Assembly: GCA_001695595.3 (NCBI GenBank)
Contig: MBPM02000009.1
Location: forward strand, 930,001-994,000
From: Plasmopara viticola
Lineage: Eukaryota > Oomycota > Peronosporomycetes > Peronosporales > Peronosporaceae
Reading direction: 5' to 3'
DNA length: 64,000 bases
The first letter of the stretch is position 1, and the number at the start of each line of letters is the position of its first letter. Below, in pieces: positions 1 to 11,201 of the stretch. Position numbers and translations under genes: made by a program. The notes beneath the pieces were generated by a model. It ran no database searches. It was not told the origin of the DNA and saw only the letters and a list, made by a program, of their open reading frames with translations.

Positions 1-49
1 GGTAAATTCACTTCGGTTTTTACCTTTTACTCAACAGTATCCCATCGTT

Positions 50-372
50 TTTTCGGAAAAGGTTGGGACGCCCTCCTTCCAAGCGCGGGGGCTAAATACT
101 CGCGCGCTTCGGGTAGGTGCTCTCGGGCATCTGCAGGTCTCTAACGAGTCTCACCCTCGACGCGACGGTCTCCAGCACCAGGGCGCCACCTGGGCTCTTA
201 CCAAGTCAGAACTACACAAAATAATGGAAGACCCTCACGGCCTCGGTGCTGGCTGCACTGCCCGCCGAACGAGACCCGACGTATGCGGACACCACTCTAT
301 GCCGTGGGCTAGCCATAGAGCCTAGCACGCGCATAATTTGGCAACGCGATAACGTAATACAATACAATACAA
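50..372 (+). mobile_element. SINE-like dispersed element, copy 1
   Basis: This stretch of about 320 bp is repeated, inverted, at 61644-61952. The shared core starts near 64 and ends in a short tandem tail of ATACA-type units (about 352-372). The 12-bp word TATCCCATCGTT occurs on both sides (38-49 and 373-384), as expected for a target-site duplication. The first 14 bases (50-63) are absent from the other copy, which suggests variable 5' ends. A simple-repeat 3' tail, 12-13 bp duplications and no open reading frame fit a SINE or a short LINE derivative better than an LTR. I could not find convincing pol III A and B boxes. A solo LTR remains possible, because the core begins with TG. Confidence 0.6.
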
Positions 373-385
373 TATCCCATCGTTG

Positions 386-679
386 CGGTCATTTGTAGTG
401 AAGCTACACCTCTACGCGTTCAACACGCGCTCTTTTCCAACAATGTGTGACTTTAACTAGGTATGTCTTTGAATGATAAAGATAGTTGCACATTTGAATC
501 TGTAAGATAGTGTCAGACTTTATTATTTGCCATCTCGTTGTTTCGAACAAAGGCGAAGAATGCAAAAGTATCGTCAGCCGCTACATGAATTTTTACGCAA
601 GAATTGGCTTTGGTATTAAAATGAAGCTCTTATGTCATCGTTTTTTTTCTGAGCTTGAAGCTTTGTCTTCTACAACATC
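386..679. other. Intergenic, 3' flank of desaturase gene
   Basis: A+T-rich sequence between the SINE-like element and the desaturase stop codon. I see no gene, RNA or repeat here; part of it should be the desaturase 3' UTR. Confidence 0.5.
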
Positions 680-2239
680 TTAACCCATGTGGATGCTCAC
701 CTGCTTACCCATCTTGCCCATGGTAGCGAGGTGTTCGAAATGGTCCGTCAGCGCCTTTTTGAACGTTGGAAGCACCGTGTACTTGACCTTGTATTTCTTG
801 CAAACGTCCAAGATAATTGGAGCAATGGCGGGATAGTGATACTGCGAGACACCAGGGAAGAGATGGTGAGTCACTTGGTAGTTCAGCGCACCCGTCAAAA
901 ATGCGGTGAGAAACGAGCCATGGGCATAGTCCACCGATGATTTAACCTGCGAAACAGCCCACTCATCCTCGATAGCAGTGCTTTCCTTATCACCGGCAGG
1001 ATAGTCGCACGCTGGGGAGACATGGCTGACCTGAAAGTTCAAGGCCAAGTACCAGCCCGTCACAAATTCGGCCAGAAAGAAGACACCCCAGAAGCGATTC
1101 GGATTGACCTGCAACAATACCAGGGGGATGTAGATGCGGTAAAAGGCCCAAAAGGCTTTCGACATGATCATCTCGGCCCAATCTCCAAGCGTAAGCGGGT
1201 TAACACGCTGCGGTCCATTCGAGAGCGCACTAAAGGTATCAACGACGTCTTGCACACGAAATTTGAGACCGAGAACGCCGTAGAGTGGCGGTAAGTAAAT
1301 GTGCTGGTATTTGTAAATGGGAAGCAGCACCTGACGATGAACGATACGACGGACGTCACTCTGAAAGTCTACAGGGAGGTCGGGGTCGGCACCAGCAACG
1401 TTTGTGTAGACGTGATGGCCCACAATGTGCTGATTAAGCCACGACACCATGTTGGCACCAGTCATCCAGTCCATCACAAAACGTCCAATGAGTCTCCAGC
1501 AAGTAGGACTGCTCGTAATAGCAGCGTGCGAGGCATCGTGCATCACGTGGAGCAGCGGAAGGGCTTGGCAGACCCCAAAAAGGACTCCCCACGCGTAGTG
1601 GGCGTAAATGGACTCTGACAATTGCTGGTTCATGCCCATATAAGCCACAGCACCAACGACGGCCACGAGCAACATGCGCCACAAACCCGGGTAAGGACTG
1701 CGCGGGTTTAAGTTCGTATCCTTAAAGTACTGATACACACGTTCGCGGCATTCTTTATAAAAGCCCGTGTCAGGTTTGTACGTCGGAAATTCAGCGCCTC
1801 CCACGAGTTTGCCGATAGCGTACTTGGCCAGGATCTTGTCGACACGGTTGGAAAACGGATGGTACATATCGAGCGTGGCAGTACACTCGCGTCCAGAATG
1901 CAATAGCACGAGCTCGCGGCCTCCAGGGTGGCGATCGACCCACTCTAGTAATTCAATTATCAATACTTTATAAGTTTATACGACAGCGAATGACAGGGAA
2001 CGCACCAGTCACATCGTATACAACACCGCGTACGATGACCCAGGCGCTCTTGGCGGTATTGTGCTTGGCCACATCCTGCCACGTGTAGGTGGCAGGATTC
2101 TCGACGGCAGCCTCCACAGCGGATTTGCGCTGGTATAGACCCTCTATTAGACAAAAAGTTAAAGCTTCTAATGCGCAGTGAAGGTTATCAAAGGTTACGC
2201 ACCGTTGGCGGTATCCGTGGGGATCTCAATCGGAGCCAT
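680..2239 (-). CDS. Front-end fatty acid desaturase with cytochrome b5 domain (Delta-5 type)
   Basis: Membrane-bound ER desaturase that should introduce a double bond into C20 polyunsaturated acids on the arachidonate/EPA route. Three exons: 2239-2203, 2143-2006, 1944-680, joined across introns of 59 and 61 bp with GTGCGT donors; about 479 residues, the usual family length. The N-terminal cytochrome b5 domain has the heme motif HPGG (residues 64-67). The three histidine boxes are HDASH (about 194-198), HxxxHH ending in HHVYTN (about 231-236), and QVTHH (about 415-419), whose leading Q is typical of front-end desaturases. Hydrophobic segments separate the boxes. The start MAPIEI matches the N-terminus I know from oomycete Delta-5 enzymes. 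Delta-5 rather than Delta-6 specificity is inferred from that resemblance. It lies 268 bp downstream of the PIG-W homologue on the same strand. Confidence 0.95.
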
Positions 2240-2507
2240 GGTCAATGGATGATGATGGGTTACACGCAAATCGAAGTGTGATGTCATTTACGTTTATAAA
2301 GAAGATGAAACGAATGATCGCTTTGAGCGAGCTGAAAAGGGTATTTAATTACAAGAGTTTTGTCACGTTACCTTGGCGTCAAGCTCAATCAGATTCGAGA
2401 GGATATCATTCTTAATTTTGACAATGCTCGAAGATCGCATGATTTATATATTACCGGTTTGTGACTTGGTCCTTAGTGACCTTACATGATCTAAACAGTC
2501 CCACATG

Positions 2508-4737
2508 CTACAGTTTAATGCGGATGTTGGCACGTTGCAATGCCGACGCAAGCACGCAGACCACCAGCATATACGTCATCAACACGCTCGAGGCTACGGC
2601 AGGACTTGTGTCTATTGTGTGCATGCTCAAATTAATAGCGCCTGTCATGAGATTGGCCTAAAAGCAGTTGATTTACTGTTAATTTGCGCCATATTCACAG
2701 AGTGTATCATGCAAAAGCATACCACAATAAATACGAAGAGCTGATTATGATTAATGCCTTGATATAAAAGCGGCGTTCTTGGGAGCATGCTAGGTTAATC
2801 ACGTCAATCCTTTCAAAAGCCAATGCGTATCAGTAAAGGAAACTTTTTTACGTACCAAACACTTTGAATCCCGCTGTAAAGAGCGATCAGAGTGAGAGAC
2901 TGGGCCAAAACCCACAACATATACGACAAATTCAGCTAACAGATACGGCGTATAGACGTGAAGTTAATACAAGCTTCACAATATAATCAATGCAGAAATG
3001 CCACTTGCCATTCGACGGGAAGGACGTGCAACGAGGTGCACCGATATCAAGGTCGAGGTCCACAATAGCCCCGAGATCAAAAAGAGCGAAAGCACAAGCC
3101 ACCTCATGCTGCGAGATACTTTCGATCCATGAAGGTTCATAAAGCTGAAGATGCATTGGCCTGCGAAAATCGAGAGCAGGTACAGCGATGTATAACCTAG
3201 TCAAAGCATGCAAATAAGTGTCAGCATACGCTGTCGCTACCATCACTTATAAATCTCATACCTGCTAAACTGAAAATACCTTCGCGGTTTTGACTCACTA
3301 AGTTGTCTCGAGGTGCATGTAGCATGTATCGTTCACCGCCATAATGCGAGAGATAGATCTGGTAGACTATCACATTTACATTTGCCGTCAGTCCATTGAT
3401 GCCTGACAAAATTGACGTATGGTGTACACACGGAAGGCAATCACAAGCGCCGAAGCGGGACTTGCAGTCCGTTTCCCAAAGACGCGAAGAAAGGAGTCGA
3501 TAACATAAACTCCTGCAAGGCTAAAGTAGAAGTTCCAATGAACACCGTACTCAGACACGTGTTCCTGATTAAAAACCGATTAAAACACTCATTTAGTTTC
3601 AGCCACCAATATTACTTCCATACCTGATAGTTTACACCTTTCACCGTCAGGAATCTAGCAAGTCCAAATACCAAAACAAGTGCAATTGGTCGAAAAAAAA
3701 TATAGCACCTTTTTAGAAAGCTAGAGGCATGCTCGACGTGAGACCTGCGAAAGATAAAAAAATAGCACTTGTGTTTGCAATCAATGTACTACGTCTTGTA
3801 ATGCTACTGCCGTACCCCTTTTTCCTAGCATTCGGACGAGCTCGACGAGCAGGCCCTGATACAATTCCTGATGAAACAATAAAGGCCCCAACTCCAATGT
3901 CCATCTACACGTTGCGTCAGCCGATGCAGCATCATTTCATAGAATGAAACATTGCTTACCACACTGAAGCCATAGTTTTCTGTCTTGGCAAAGCGCCGAG
4001 GAAATAGCGTGAAGTCGACTGCCAGAATTGCGAAGCATCTACAGCGTCGGCAGTACTTACAATGGTGAGAGAAGTGAAGTTGCAACCAAATGCTCATTTA
4101 CTCACGTTGAGATCATGATTTGAGCACGAAAGTTCGTGAGAAACGGCAGCTCCTTGTCAAGTAGTTGATTCATCTTTTCCTTCCGGCAGTGTTTGCGAAC
4201 AGAGTCCTTGGCATGAAATCGGGAAAGAGCACAAAATGTAGCCGCTAACGAGTACACCATCACAAGAAGCGGTACTGTGTATTCGGTGAAGCTTAAGCCG
4301 ATCAATGTAGGTACAACTGTTACAACAAACTCGACCACGATCGTCGTCACCAAATTCTGTTGTTAGAATTCAAGTAATGGTGAATGAGCTCGCGAATTGC
4401 AGTATTAAAAACATTGGTCAGCGACTAGCCACTAACTGTGTTGCCAGCACCGACATTTCGGATCGCGAGAACCTCAAGCGCTAACATAAGCTCGGTATAG
4501 AGCCATAGGCTTCCCTGGAAACCAGACATATCGCTCTATTTTAGTGAAGTCCTACGCATGTTTCTCTCAGGTGCATCGATCCACCACGAATTTTGTTGCC
4601 AACCGATTCAAAGTTAGATAAAAAGTTACGGGTTTACATACTGGAGCAATAGCAAACACCAGAAAGACTTCACTCGCACTGGTCCCTTGAAGACCCGCTA
4701 CGAAGGCTTCCTTCGCGAGCTTGTAATTTTCATCCAT
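2508..4737 (-). CDS. PIGW: GPI-anchor inositol acyltransferase, PIG-W/GWT1 family
   Basis: ER multi-pass enzyme that acylates the inositol of GlcN-PI in GPI-anchor synthesis. I assemble 12 exons: 4737-4642, 4535-4437, 4356-4106, 4038-3960, 3904-3816, 3744-3624, 3564-3462, 3402-3262, 3196-3009, 2935-2856, 2789-2723, 2657-2508, giving 487 residues (human about 504). Family landmarks in order: KEAFVAGLQGTSASE at the N-terminus; FAILAVDFTLFPRRFAKTE; MDIGVGAF; EHVSEYGVHWNFYF; NREGIFSLAGYTSLY; the SRRM-LNLSYMLW join; and a C-terminal NLMTGAINLS segment. Many hydrophobic helices are visible. Every exon keeps phase. The intron at 3008-2936 begins GCAAGT, so it is a GC-AG intron. The exon 7 donor (GTCCCG at 3461) is weak and is the least certain junction. 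It is divergent from the RWDD1-like gene. Confidence 0.95.
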
Positions 4738-4967
4738 TGTGATGTAATTATGATCAATTTATGTCCAATCAACACTTGCAAATCTAGCACTCGACCAATC
4801 AGAAGTAGGGTGGGTACGTCTTACCTTATTTGTGACCTCACGCCGTTAAAGATGACAGGTACGTCATGTGCCACGGCGCGGCGTCTTGCCACCTGCGTTT
4901 TTCACCATAGGAGTCTTATGCCATACATATTTTGACATGATCGGAAGATTACCGAGAGGAGCAGGCT
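4738..4967. promoter_or_regulatory. Shared bidirectional promoter region between PIG-W and RWDD1 homologues
   Basis: About 230 bp separate two divergently transcribed conserved genes, so both promoters must lie here or within the first exons. I could not identify a TATA box or a confident oomycete initiator. It includes the out-of-frame ATG at 4935 discussed for the RWDD1 start. Confidence 0.4.
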
Positions 4968-6160
4968 ATGGAGGTGGAGGCTCTTGAGGCCATCTACATG
5001 GACGACTTTACCAGTGCGTGGTCGGTCTACCTTTGTTTAGTTACACGTGAAAAAAGCAGTTCGATCATCACAATGTTGGATTGCAGAACTGTCCGAGAAG
5101 CCGCTGACGTACCAGGTCCATGTAGTGCCCAACCAGGACGGCAATAACAACTTTGGTGTGCATCACAATTGAACTTTTGGTGAATTCATGCTAAAATAAT
5201 TTATGGTGCGGTGCAGTGGCGCTTTTGCTGAAGGCAGAGATCCCCGAGACGTACCCTGACGTGGAACCAAAGGTTGATGGTGAAGATGATACCTTGCATG
5301 CAGCCGTAAGAACGATGTACTCACTGCTGCCTTTGTCGTAAATTCTTTCTTCGCAATAGATTGAGATTATTGTGAAAAAAGGGCTGGCGGATCGGCAGGT
5401 GAAGGAGATCAAGCAGTTACTAGAACAGCAGATTGAGGAAAACATGGGCATGGCCATGATGTACTCGCTGTCGGAGGCAGTACGAGAATACCTGGTTGAG
5501 AACAATCGCGAAGGAAACGTACGTTTAGCTTGTACATCCTGCAATTCGAGTAATTGATGTGCAATTCGATTTCTGTTGATATGATTTCTGGGTAGGATGG
5601 GTCAGAACACCAAGAAATGCTTCGTCGCATGGAGCAAAAAGAAAGGATGGAGAAAAAGGTGGAGGCTGACAGATTAGAGCTGGTAGGTTTCCGAGTCGAT
5701 CGCCAACAATAAAAGTTGCAGCTTCTAAATCGATGTGATCAAATTCAGGACAATGCAAACGTTGAGGGGAAGCAGCATGAATTTCACGGTCTGAACTCTA
5801 GTGATGGATGCATTTTGTCCCGCTCCTCTGTTGGTGCTTTTATTTTGACTAAAAATTATTTTTTGGAATTGAAGGCACGCCCGTGACTGTCGAGACATTT
5901 CTTGCTTGGAAAGCCAAGTTTGATGCCGAGATGACGACTACAAAGACAGTTTCCGTCAAGGATGAAAGCACTGCTAAACTCACTGGTATGATTCGGCAGG
6001 ATGTACGATTACAAAGTCAACAAGGTAACGTATCGTCTCATTTGTAACAGGTCGTCAGTTGTGGAGCAAAGGCTTAGTCACAGAGGATGAAGCCATCGAC
6101 GTCGAAGCTGAAGTTGAGGGCGAAGAGGTTGCAGAAACGGATGACGAGGCTGAAGAGTAA
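4968..6160 (+). CDS. RWDD1: RWD domain protein, RWDD1/DFRP2 family
   Basis: Homologue of RWDD1 (yeast Gir2-like), which binds and stabilises DRG2-type GTPases and associates with translating ribosomes. Eight exons: 4968-5013, 5087-5155, 5217-5305, 5360-5518, 5596-5682, 5749-5788, 5875-5985, 6051-6160; all phases agree and the product is about 236 residues (human 243). The RWD domain comes first, with EALEAIYMDDF, then the PxTYP-like turn in AEIPETYPDVEPK. A charged coiled coil follows (exons 4-5). The C-terminal DFRP-type segment has HGTPVTVETFLAWKAKFD and GRQLW, and the tail is acidic. The start is doubtful. The coding frame runs upstream through SEDYREEQ, as expected for the family, but the nearest upstream ATG (4935) is one base out of frame, so I chose the in-frame ATG at 4968. 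Confidence 0.92.
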
Positions 6161-6304
6161 AGCTATACGCTTTAGTAGAGTTTACAAGCCCTAGAATAGG
6201 TGAAAATGGTACATACTATCTGGAGCATACTTCATGCTTTGTATGTCAAAATTAAAATCATGGCCATTTCATGGTACAACGGTGCAATCCAAAGCTTGCG
6301 CTAG

Positions 6305-7250
6305 GTCGCCAAGCACTTCCTTGACGAGATTGCCATCGTTCTGCCAGTGTTGTCGGGTTGCCTGCCACAGCTATCGCTCCGCCAGACCATGCAGCGTCAG
6401 ACTATTGCATTGATTCTGAACTTCGTGTACCTAGAGTTCTGTCATGCATTAGTGTGTCAATTCTGGTCGCGTGGTGAGTAAACTAAAGTTTTGTGCAAAG
6501 GTTGCCAGTCAAACCACAGCCACTTTTCTCATTTCGTCACGACCTGTACGAAACGATTCTGGAGCAGAAATGAGCTTCGACGAAGGGGACAAGCTTACTG
6601 ATTCAGGTGCTGTTGTGACTTTGTAGGATGTCGACTGCACATTTCAGCATTCGGATGAATAAGTTCAATAGGCTGCCTTATCAATCGATTCGCAATACTC
6701 GACCTCCGAGTTCCTGAACTAAAAATTATACACGCACGAACCGCTAAGTGTATATTTGATGCTTATACCGCAGATTAAAACCCGTTAGGTTTACAAAGAC
6801 GAAGACTCAGTTTTCGGAGGCTGGGTGTGACGTCTGTAGCAGCAGTGCTTGTTCAAGAGTCCAAGGAGAATAGCGAGATCGCGTTCCGTCTATTTTTGGC
6901 CCTTGTAGAAAAGTCTACCTGCATCGTCCAGACAAGAAAGACGTAAACCTACGTTACTTTTAACTGGGATAAAGCGCTACGGCTGTCGATGCCCATTTCT
7001 GAGATCGTGTTCATCACCCTTCGACATGAGCATGTTGATGAGCTTGGTTTCCGGTTCTGCCTTATCACGACTACACTTGCATTATGTACTTCAATCTCAG
7101 CCGGCTTTCACAACATACCTTATCGCTATGTTATTGCCTTCTTTGATTTATTCTATGGATTTGGCTGGAAAGTATCGTTCAAACATGCTTGGCTTTCATC
7201 AATATCATCGAGGTAAGAGACGTAAATGGTGTTGCCTCGACTAATAGACT
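6305..7250 (+). pseudogene. Decayed protein-coding relic, family not recognised
   Basis: Two plus-strand stretches read like protein between non-coding breaks. One is 6305-6472 (VAKHFLDEIAIVLPVLSG, then an amphipathic leucine-rich run), followed directly by a donor-like GTGAGT. The other, around 6830-6940, reads VAAVLVQESKENSEIAFRLF and then meets a stop. The leucine-rich helical character suggests a HEAT-like repeat protein, but this is only an impression. Frames do not connect across 6475-6830 by any obvious intron. It sits between the RWDD1-like gene and the BTB gene. It could also be a weakly spliced active gene. Confidence 0.35.
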
Positions 7251-7834
7251 GAGCGTGATTGGATGCATGCGGGCGCTACTATTACGCCAATTTTCGGCTA
7301 CTAATCAACGGTCAATTGGTTTCATAAACACAGTGTTGAGCAATCTGAATCTTTTATTTCATGCACATTATATGTTTTTTGTAAAGTTTTCCATTCAGTC
7401 GAACAGAGATCTCTGCTTGTCTTTTCAAATGTATTGCTCCTGCTAGCCTCGGTGGAATTCTTCCCTTCCAGCCCTTCTCAGAAAGAGCTTGAGATCTAAC
7501 ACGATAATGCAAGGTTTCAAAGCTTCCAATTGCCACCAATTTAATTCACGAAAGTTCAAGTACATTTAATGTTTTTTAAGTCGCAACAAAATTTGCCATT
7601 GTCGCATCATGTGATGCACGGATGGTAGCCAGCTCGTTCGACTGAAGATGGAGTTATCACACATGCAACTAGATGTGCTCAAGTCATAGATAAAAAGAAC
7701 GTCATATCGTTTCCATGCATTTGCTGATTGACTATCCTTCTCATAGATTGGCACAGTAGTAATTGGTAATTTATATTTGCTGTACTCTGGTACGGTCTAA
7801 TAATTATATCACGACACTCTTTGCCAATTTTTCT
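7251..7834. other. Intergenic, no gene seen
   Basis: A+T-rich sequence upstream of the BTB gene's stop codon. Short open frames on both strands show no coding character. Confidence 0.4.
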
Positions 7835-9214
7835 CTACTCTCCATGGCGTTGCAGCGTCGTCTCAAATGTAACGTGTTGGGTAAATGAGACCCGCTTACG
7901 TTTGCGCAACGAGGCCGTGAGTGCCCGTGGCTTGGCACGCTTGGCTGCAATGCCAGTTTGCGACCCCCACTTTAAATGATTGAAAAGGGCTTCTGTCAAC
8001 AGCTGTTCGCGAATGACTCCATCGTTCACCAATGGACGCACTTTACCATAGAGATCACTGACACTCATGGTCGGAAAGCGTACGAGCTCCATCATTTCTC
8101 CCAATAAGTCACCCAACGGTTTGTCAGCGTTGGCCACACGAGACTCACCCCACATGACAAGAGCTTCCATGAGTGCTAGCTCTCGAATCTGCAGCTCGTC
8201 TTGTGGAATCAATTCCAGGAGAATTTTTTCGGGCAGTCGAACGATTTGTGGGTCGCAAAATACTTCGTGAGCATACTTGAGTACAAAACCCTTGCACATT
8301 TCCCGCAGCGCTATCAGTTCATACATCTCGGCAGCGATCAGCAATCCCAGCACGCTCTCGAGGTCCAGCACCACGTCGCCTGTATACATAAAGAGCAGCA
8401 TCTTTTCCACCGTGTTTGGCTCAATGTCATGCAACTCCACGTCTCGCAACGACGACTCACGCATCTGTCCTGTCAACATCGCACGAAACGGAGGTGAACT
8501 CGCTGCGAGAATGAATCGATGCGCGTAGAACCGACAGATACCGCCTACTTTGCTCCTTATACCTGCCTCCTTCTCACTCCCATTCACCTCGCGATAATTA
8601 TCGCCACATCTGACACAAAGCACGACATCGGCGCCGATCATTGACTCCCCAAAATTCTCATCTCCGTCACACACTACCGCCTTTTTGATCCTCCCAGAGA
8701 GATCCTCGTGGTCAGAACATGCCATCGACACCCGTGTTCGAGTTCCACGCCGTCGGACAGAGCGATTGGACCCCGAATTTACGTCAGACGACGTCTCGGA
8801 CCTCGAGTCTTCGTCCTCATTCGATAAAGGAGTCGTCGACTCAACGTCTGCAAACGGCGAGAGAAGAGCAGTTGCAGAGCTCGTAGGAGAAGCATTCAAT
8901 GCTTCGACCAACGGAAGTGGCGGTGATGAGGGAGAAGAGTGTCTTTGTAGAGGAGGAGGACTCAAGTCACGCTCTGTCGCTGGGAATTCCTGCGTCACCT
9001 GGTCATCTATCGGAATTTGCGTCTCTTCTTCATTGTCGGATTCTTCCTCCTCCAACTCTTCGGAGCTTTCGACCAATGGTCTCTCAGCTTGATTTCTCCG
9101 AGGGCTTTGTTCAATAATATTGTTCACACTTGGCCGCTGTGCTGTCGATGAAAGGCATATTGGAGCGTTGCCAATAAAACATGGACTAGTTCCACGTCCT
9201 ACCATTGCAGCCAT
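7835..9214 (-). CDS. BTB-BACK domain protein
   Basis: Intronless gene of 459 residues. Residues 1-160 are low complexity, rich in Ser, Pro and acidic residues (SSEELEEEESDNEEET near residue 50), and probably disordered. The BTB/POZ fold follows, from about 180 to 290: the ADVVLCV strand, then YAHRFILAASSPPFRAML, the classic BTB helix, and the MLLFMYTGDVVLD turn. A BACK-like helical segment (LREMCKGFVLKY through WGESRVANADKPL) occupies about 300-400. The C-terminus is basic (KRAKPRALTASLRKRKR) and could be a nuclear signal. Such proteins often serve as cullin-3 substrate adaptors, which here is inference; there are no Kelch or MATH repeats. Met4 is an alternative start. The decayed copia element begins about 230 bp upstream. 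Confidence 0.88.
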   Translation of the reverse strand: MAAMVGRGTSPCFIGNAPICLSSTAQRPSVNNIIEQSPRRNQAERPLVESSEELEEEESDNEEETQIPIDDQVTQEFPATERDLSPPPLQRHSSPSSPPLPLVEALNASPTSSATALLSPFADVESTTPLSNEDEDSRSETSSDVNSGSNRSVRRRGTRTRVSMACSDHEDLSGRIKKAVVCDGDENFGESMIGADVVLCVRCGDNYREVNGSEKEAGIRSKVGGICRFYAHRFILAASSPPFRAMLTGQMRESSLRDVELHDIEPNTVEKMLLFMYTGDVVLDLESVLGLLIAAEMYELIALREMCKGFVLKYAHEVFCDPQIVRLPEKILLELIPQDELQIRELALMEALVMWGESRVANADKPLGDLLGEMMELVRFPTMSVSDLYGKVRPLVNDGVIREQLLTEALFNHLKWGSQTGIAAKRAKPRALTASLRKRKRVSFTQHVTFETTLQRHGE

Positions 9215-9439
9215 AAACTGTGTAATTTATTTCTTGTTGAAATAACGATGGCATGAAAATTGTGTAACACACCAAGTTGATTTTACCGACAAATTTGGAC
9301 TACCAGCTACGAGATACGAATGAAATCGTAACACTATAAACGCAAGACCTTGTCAACGAAATAAAGCAAGCATTCCGCACAACACTGATGCTTTATGGCC
9401 AGTGTCGCAACCGAGGGCACGAAAGCTGCCTTGACAGGA

Positions 9440-10080
9440 AGCGGCGAGTCTGATACAAATTTTTCTGACTTGCCGAATCATGAGTGTGCTGCTGTTGCGA
9501 TCGTGGTCGATCTCCAGTCCAAGGATTATTGGGCTTTGCCCAATTTTTTCATTTTGAACGAGCTCTTGAGTGCTACTTCAACATTCGGTATCTGCTTCCT
9601 CGTCTTGGCAGTGATGATCATGTCATCAAAGTAGAGACAAACGTAGACATAGTTGTCGTTCTTGCCCTTGACGGAAGCGCACTGATCCGCCCCACAAGTC
9701 CGAAAACCTACTCACAGAAAACGAGCAAGACTTGTCTTGTTCCATGCACTCGCGGCTTGGTTTAGACCATAAATCGCCTCGTCTAGCTTGCACATCATGG
9801 TTTCAGCATTGACAATCCCGCAAGGCATTTCCATATACAGCCCTTCTTTGATGTCACTGTTCAGGAGTTGCTCAGTCACGTATCCGTTCGCAACCACCAC
9901 TGACAGCATAATCCTGATATGATTTATGCTTGCCACTAGCGAATAAGTCTCGAAAAAATCCATATCAAATTTCTGTTTGAAGCCCTTGGCAACAAGTCGG
10001 GCCTTGTAGTGCACCACTTGTCCAACCTCGTTGCCCTTCTTTACAAAATCCTATCGGCTCCCATTTGACTGTACGCTCTT
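9440..10080 (-). pseudogene. Copia reverse transcriptase fragment
   Basis: The frame reads KKGNEVGQVVHYKARLVAKG, then the palm region with QLLNSDIKEGLYMEMP and CKLDEAIYGLNQA. After a frame break it continues as LYFDDMIITAKT, in which the catalytic FDD (the YVDD equivalent) is kept. A stop follows KMKKLGKAQ, and similarity fades near 9440. The frame is interrupted at about 9710. Assignment to Ty1/copia RT is firm; activity is excluded. Confidence 0.88.
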
Positions 10081-10354
10081 CTTCTTCAGCATAAGCTTAT
10101 GTACGAGAGTGTTGAGTAGCCAGCTCCACGCTTTTTGCGACTGGGCTGGAAGGAGGAAGCTGTGGTAGTTGGTGCAACTCCACTTTTTGTTCCAGCTCAG
10201 CTTCACTCACTTCCACGTCAGAAGCGTGATTTTCGAAACCTTCCATTGACTCTTCTAAAACGTGATGTATCGACATTGGTTGATGGATCATCAGCGTCCT
10301 TGGTAGTTTAATTAATCGTCTTGTGTTGTGGAGAGTCCGTGGTGAATATTCCGC

Positions 10355-11000
10355 CTACTTTACGCTCTTCAAGCCGAGTGGATCGCACAACCTAGACCTT
10401 ACATTCTTCAAATTAAACACACAATTTTTTTGTGTCTTCTGAATACCCAAGAAACAAGCACCTAAAGCCTTTAGGGTCGAGTTTTGTTCTCTTAATATCG
10501 TCGACATGAGCGAAGCACTGGGGTCTAAATACATGTAGATGCCCAAGTTCCAATTTGAGCTAAGAGCCCAATTCGTACGGTGTGATATCCAAACTTGCCG
10601 AGTTTGTTGAACGCTTGATCAGATACATCGCAGTGCTTACTGCTTCTGCCCACATTTTGTAAGTACACCCTTAAAATGAATCATGCCTCTCGCCTTTTCC
10701 ATAATCGTGCGGTTCATTCGCTCCGCAATACCATTTTGTTGCGGGCTATATGGTACCGTGCGCTGATGCATAATACCGTTTTTAGCACAAATTTCGGCAA
10801 CTTTTTTGTTCACAAACTCTGTCTCGTTGTCGCATCGCAGATACTTCAAACAGTGTTCCCATTAAATCACGTAGAGAGCTTGAAACTCGGTCAGCTTTGA
10901 AATCACTTCACTTCTAATTTTCAAGGAGTACGCCACCACAAATGTCGAATAATCATCCACGAAAGTCCGCACATATCGTGCGCCAACCTTCGAGACCGTC
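10355..11000 (-). pseudogene. Copia integrase core fragment
   Basis: Reads FVDDYSTFVVAYSLK, then a TAA stop, then KYLRCDNETEFVNKKVAEIC and the PYSPQQNGIAERMNRTIMEK block. The three catalytic acidic positions of the DDE integrase core (D in VDDYS, D in RCDNE, E in IAERM) can all be seen. Downstream, at 10546-10355, a piece with FLGIQKTQKNCVFNLKNV matches the region after the core. In-frame stops make it inactive. Confidence 0.85.
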
Positions 11001-11201
11001 TTCATCGGTTCCATCATGTCCGCGTGCACGAGTTCCAGGACATGTTATGTCTTTGATAGCGATCGTGACGGGAATGAATCAACTATCAGCTTACCCTCCA
11101 GACATCCTCCAGACATCTTTTGAATGCCCTGCTTTACCACCGGGACACCGCTTGTAGCAAGCTGTGTCTGTATCATGCCACTCTTTCCGAGATGTTCTAA
11201 G

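Noticed and set aside
8685..9092. Plus-strand 135-codon open frame antisense to the BTB gene
   Set aside because: It is a shadow of the Ser-rich and acidic coding sequence on the minus strand and shows no domain.
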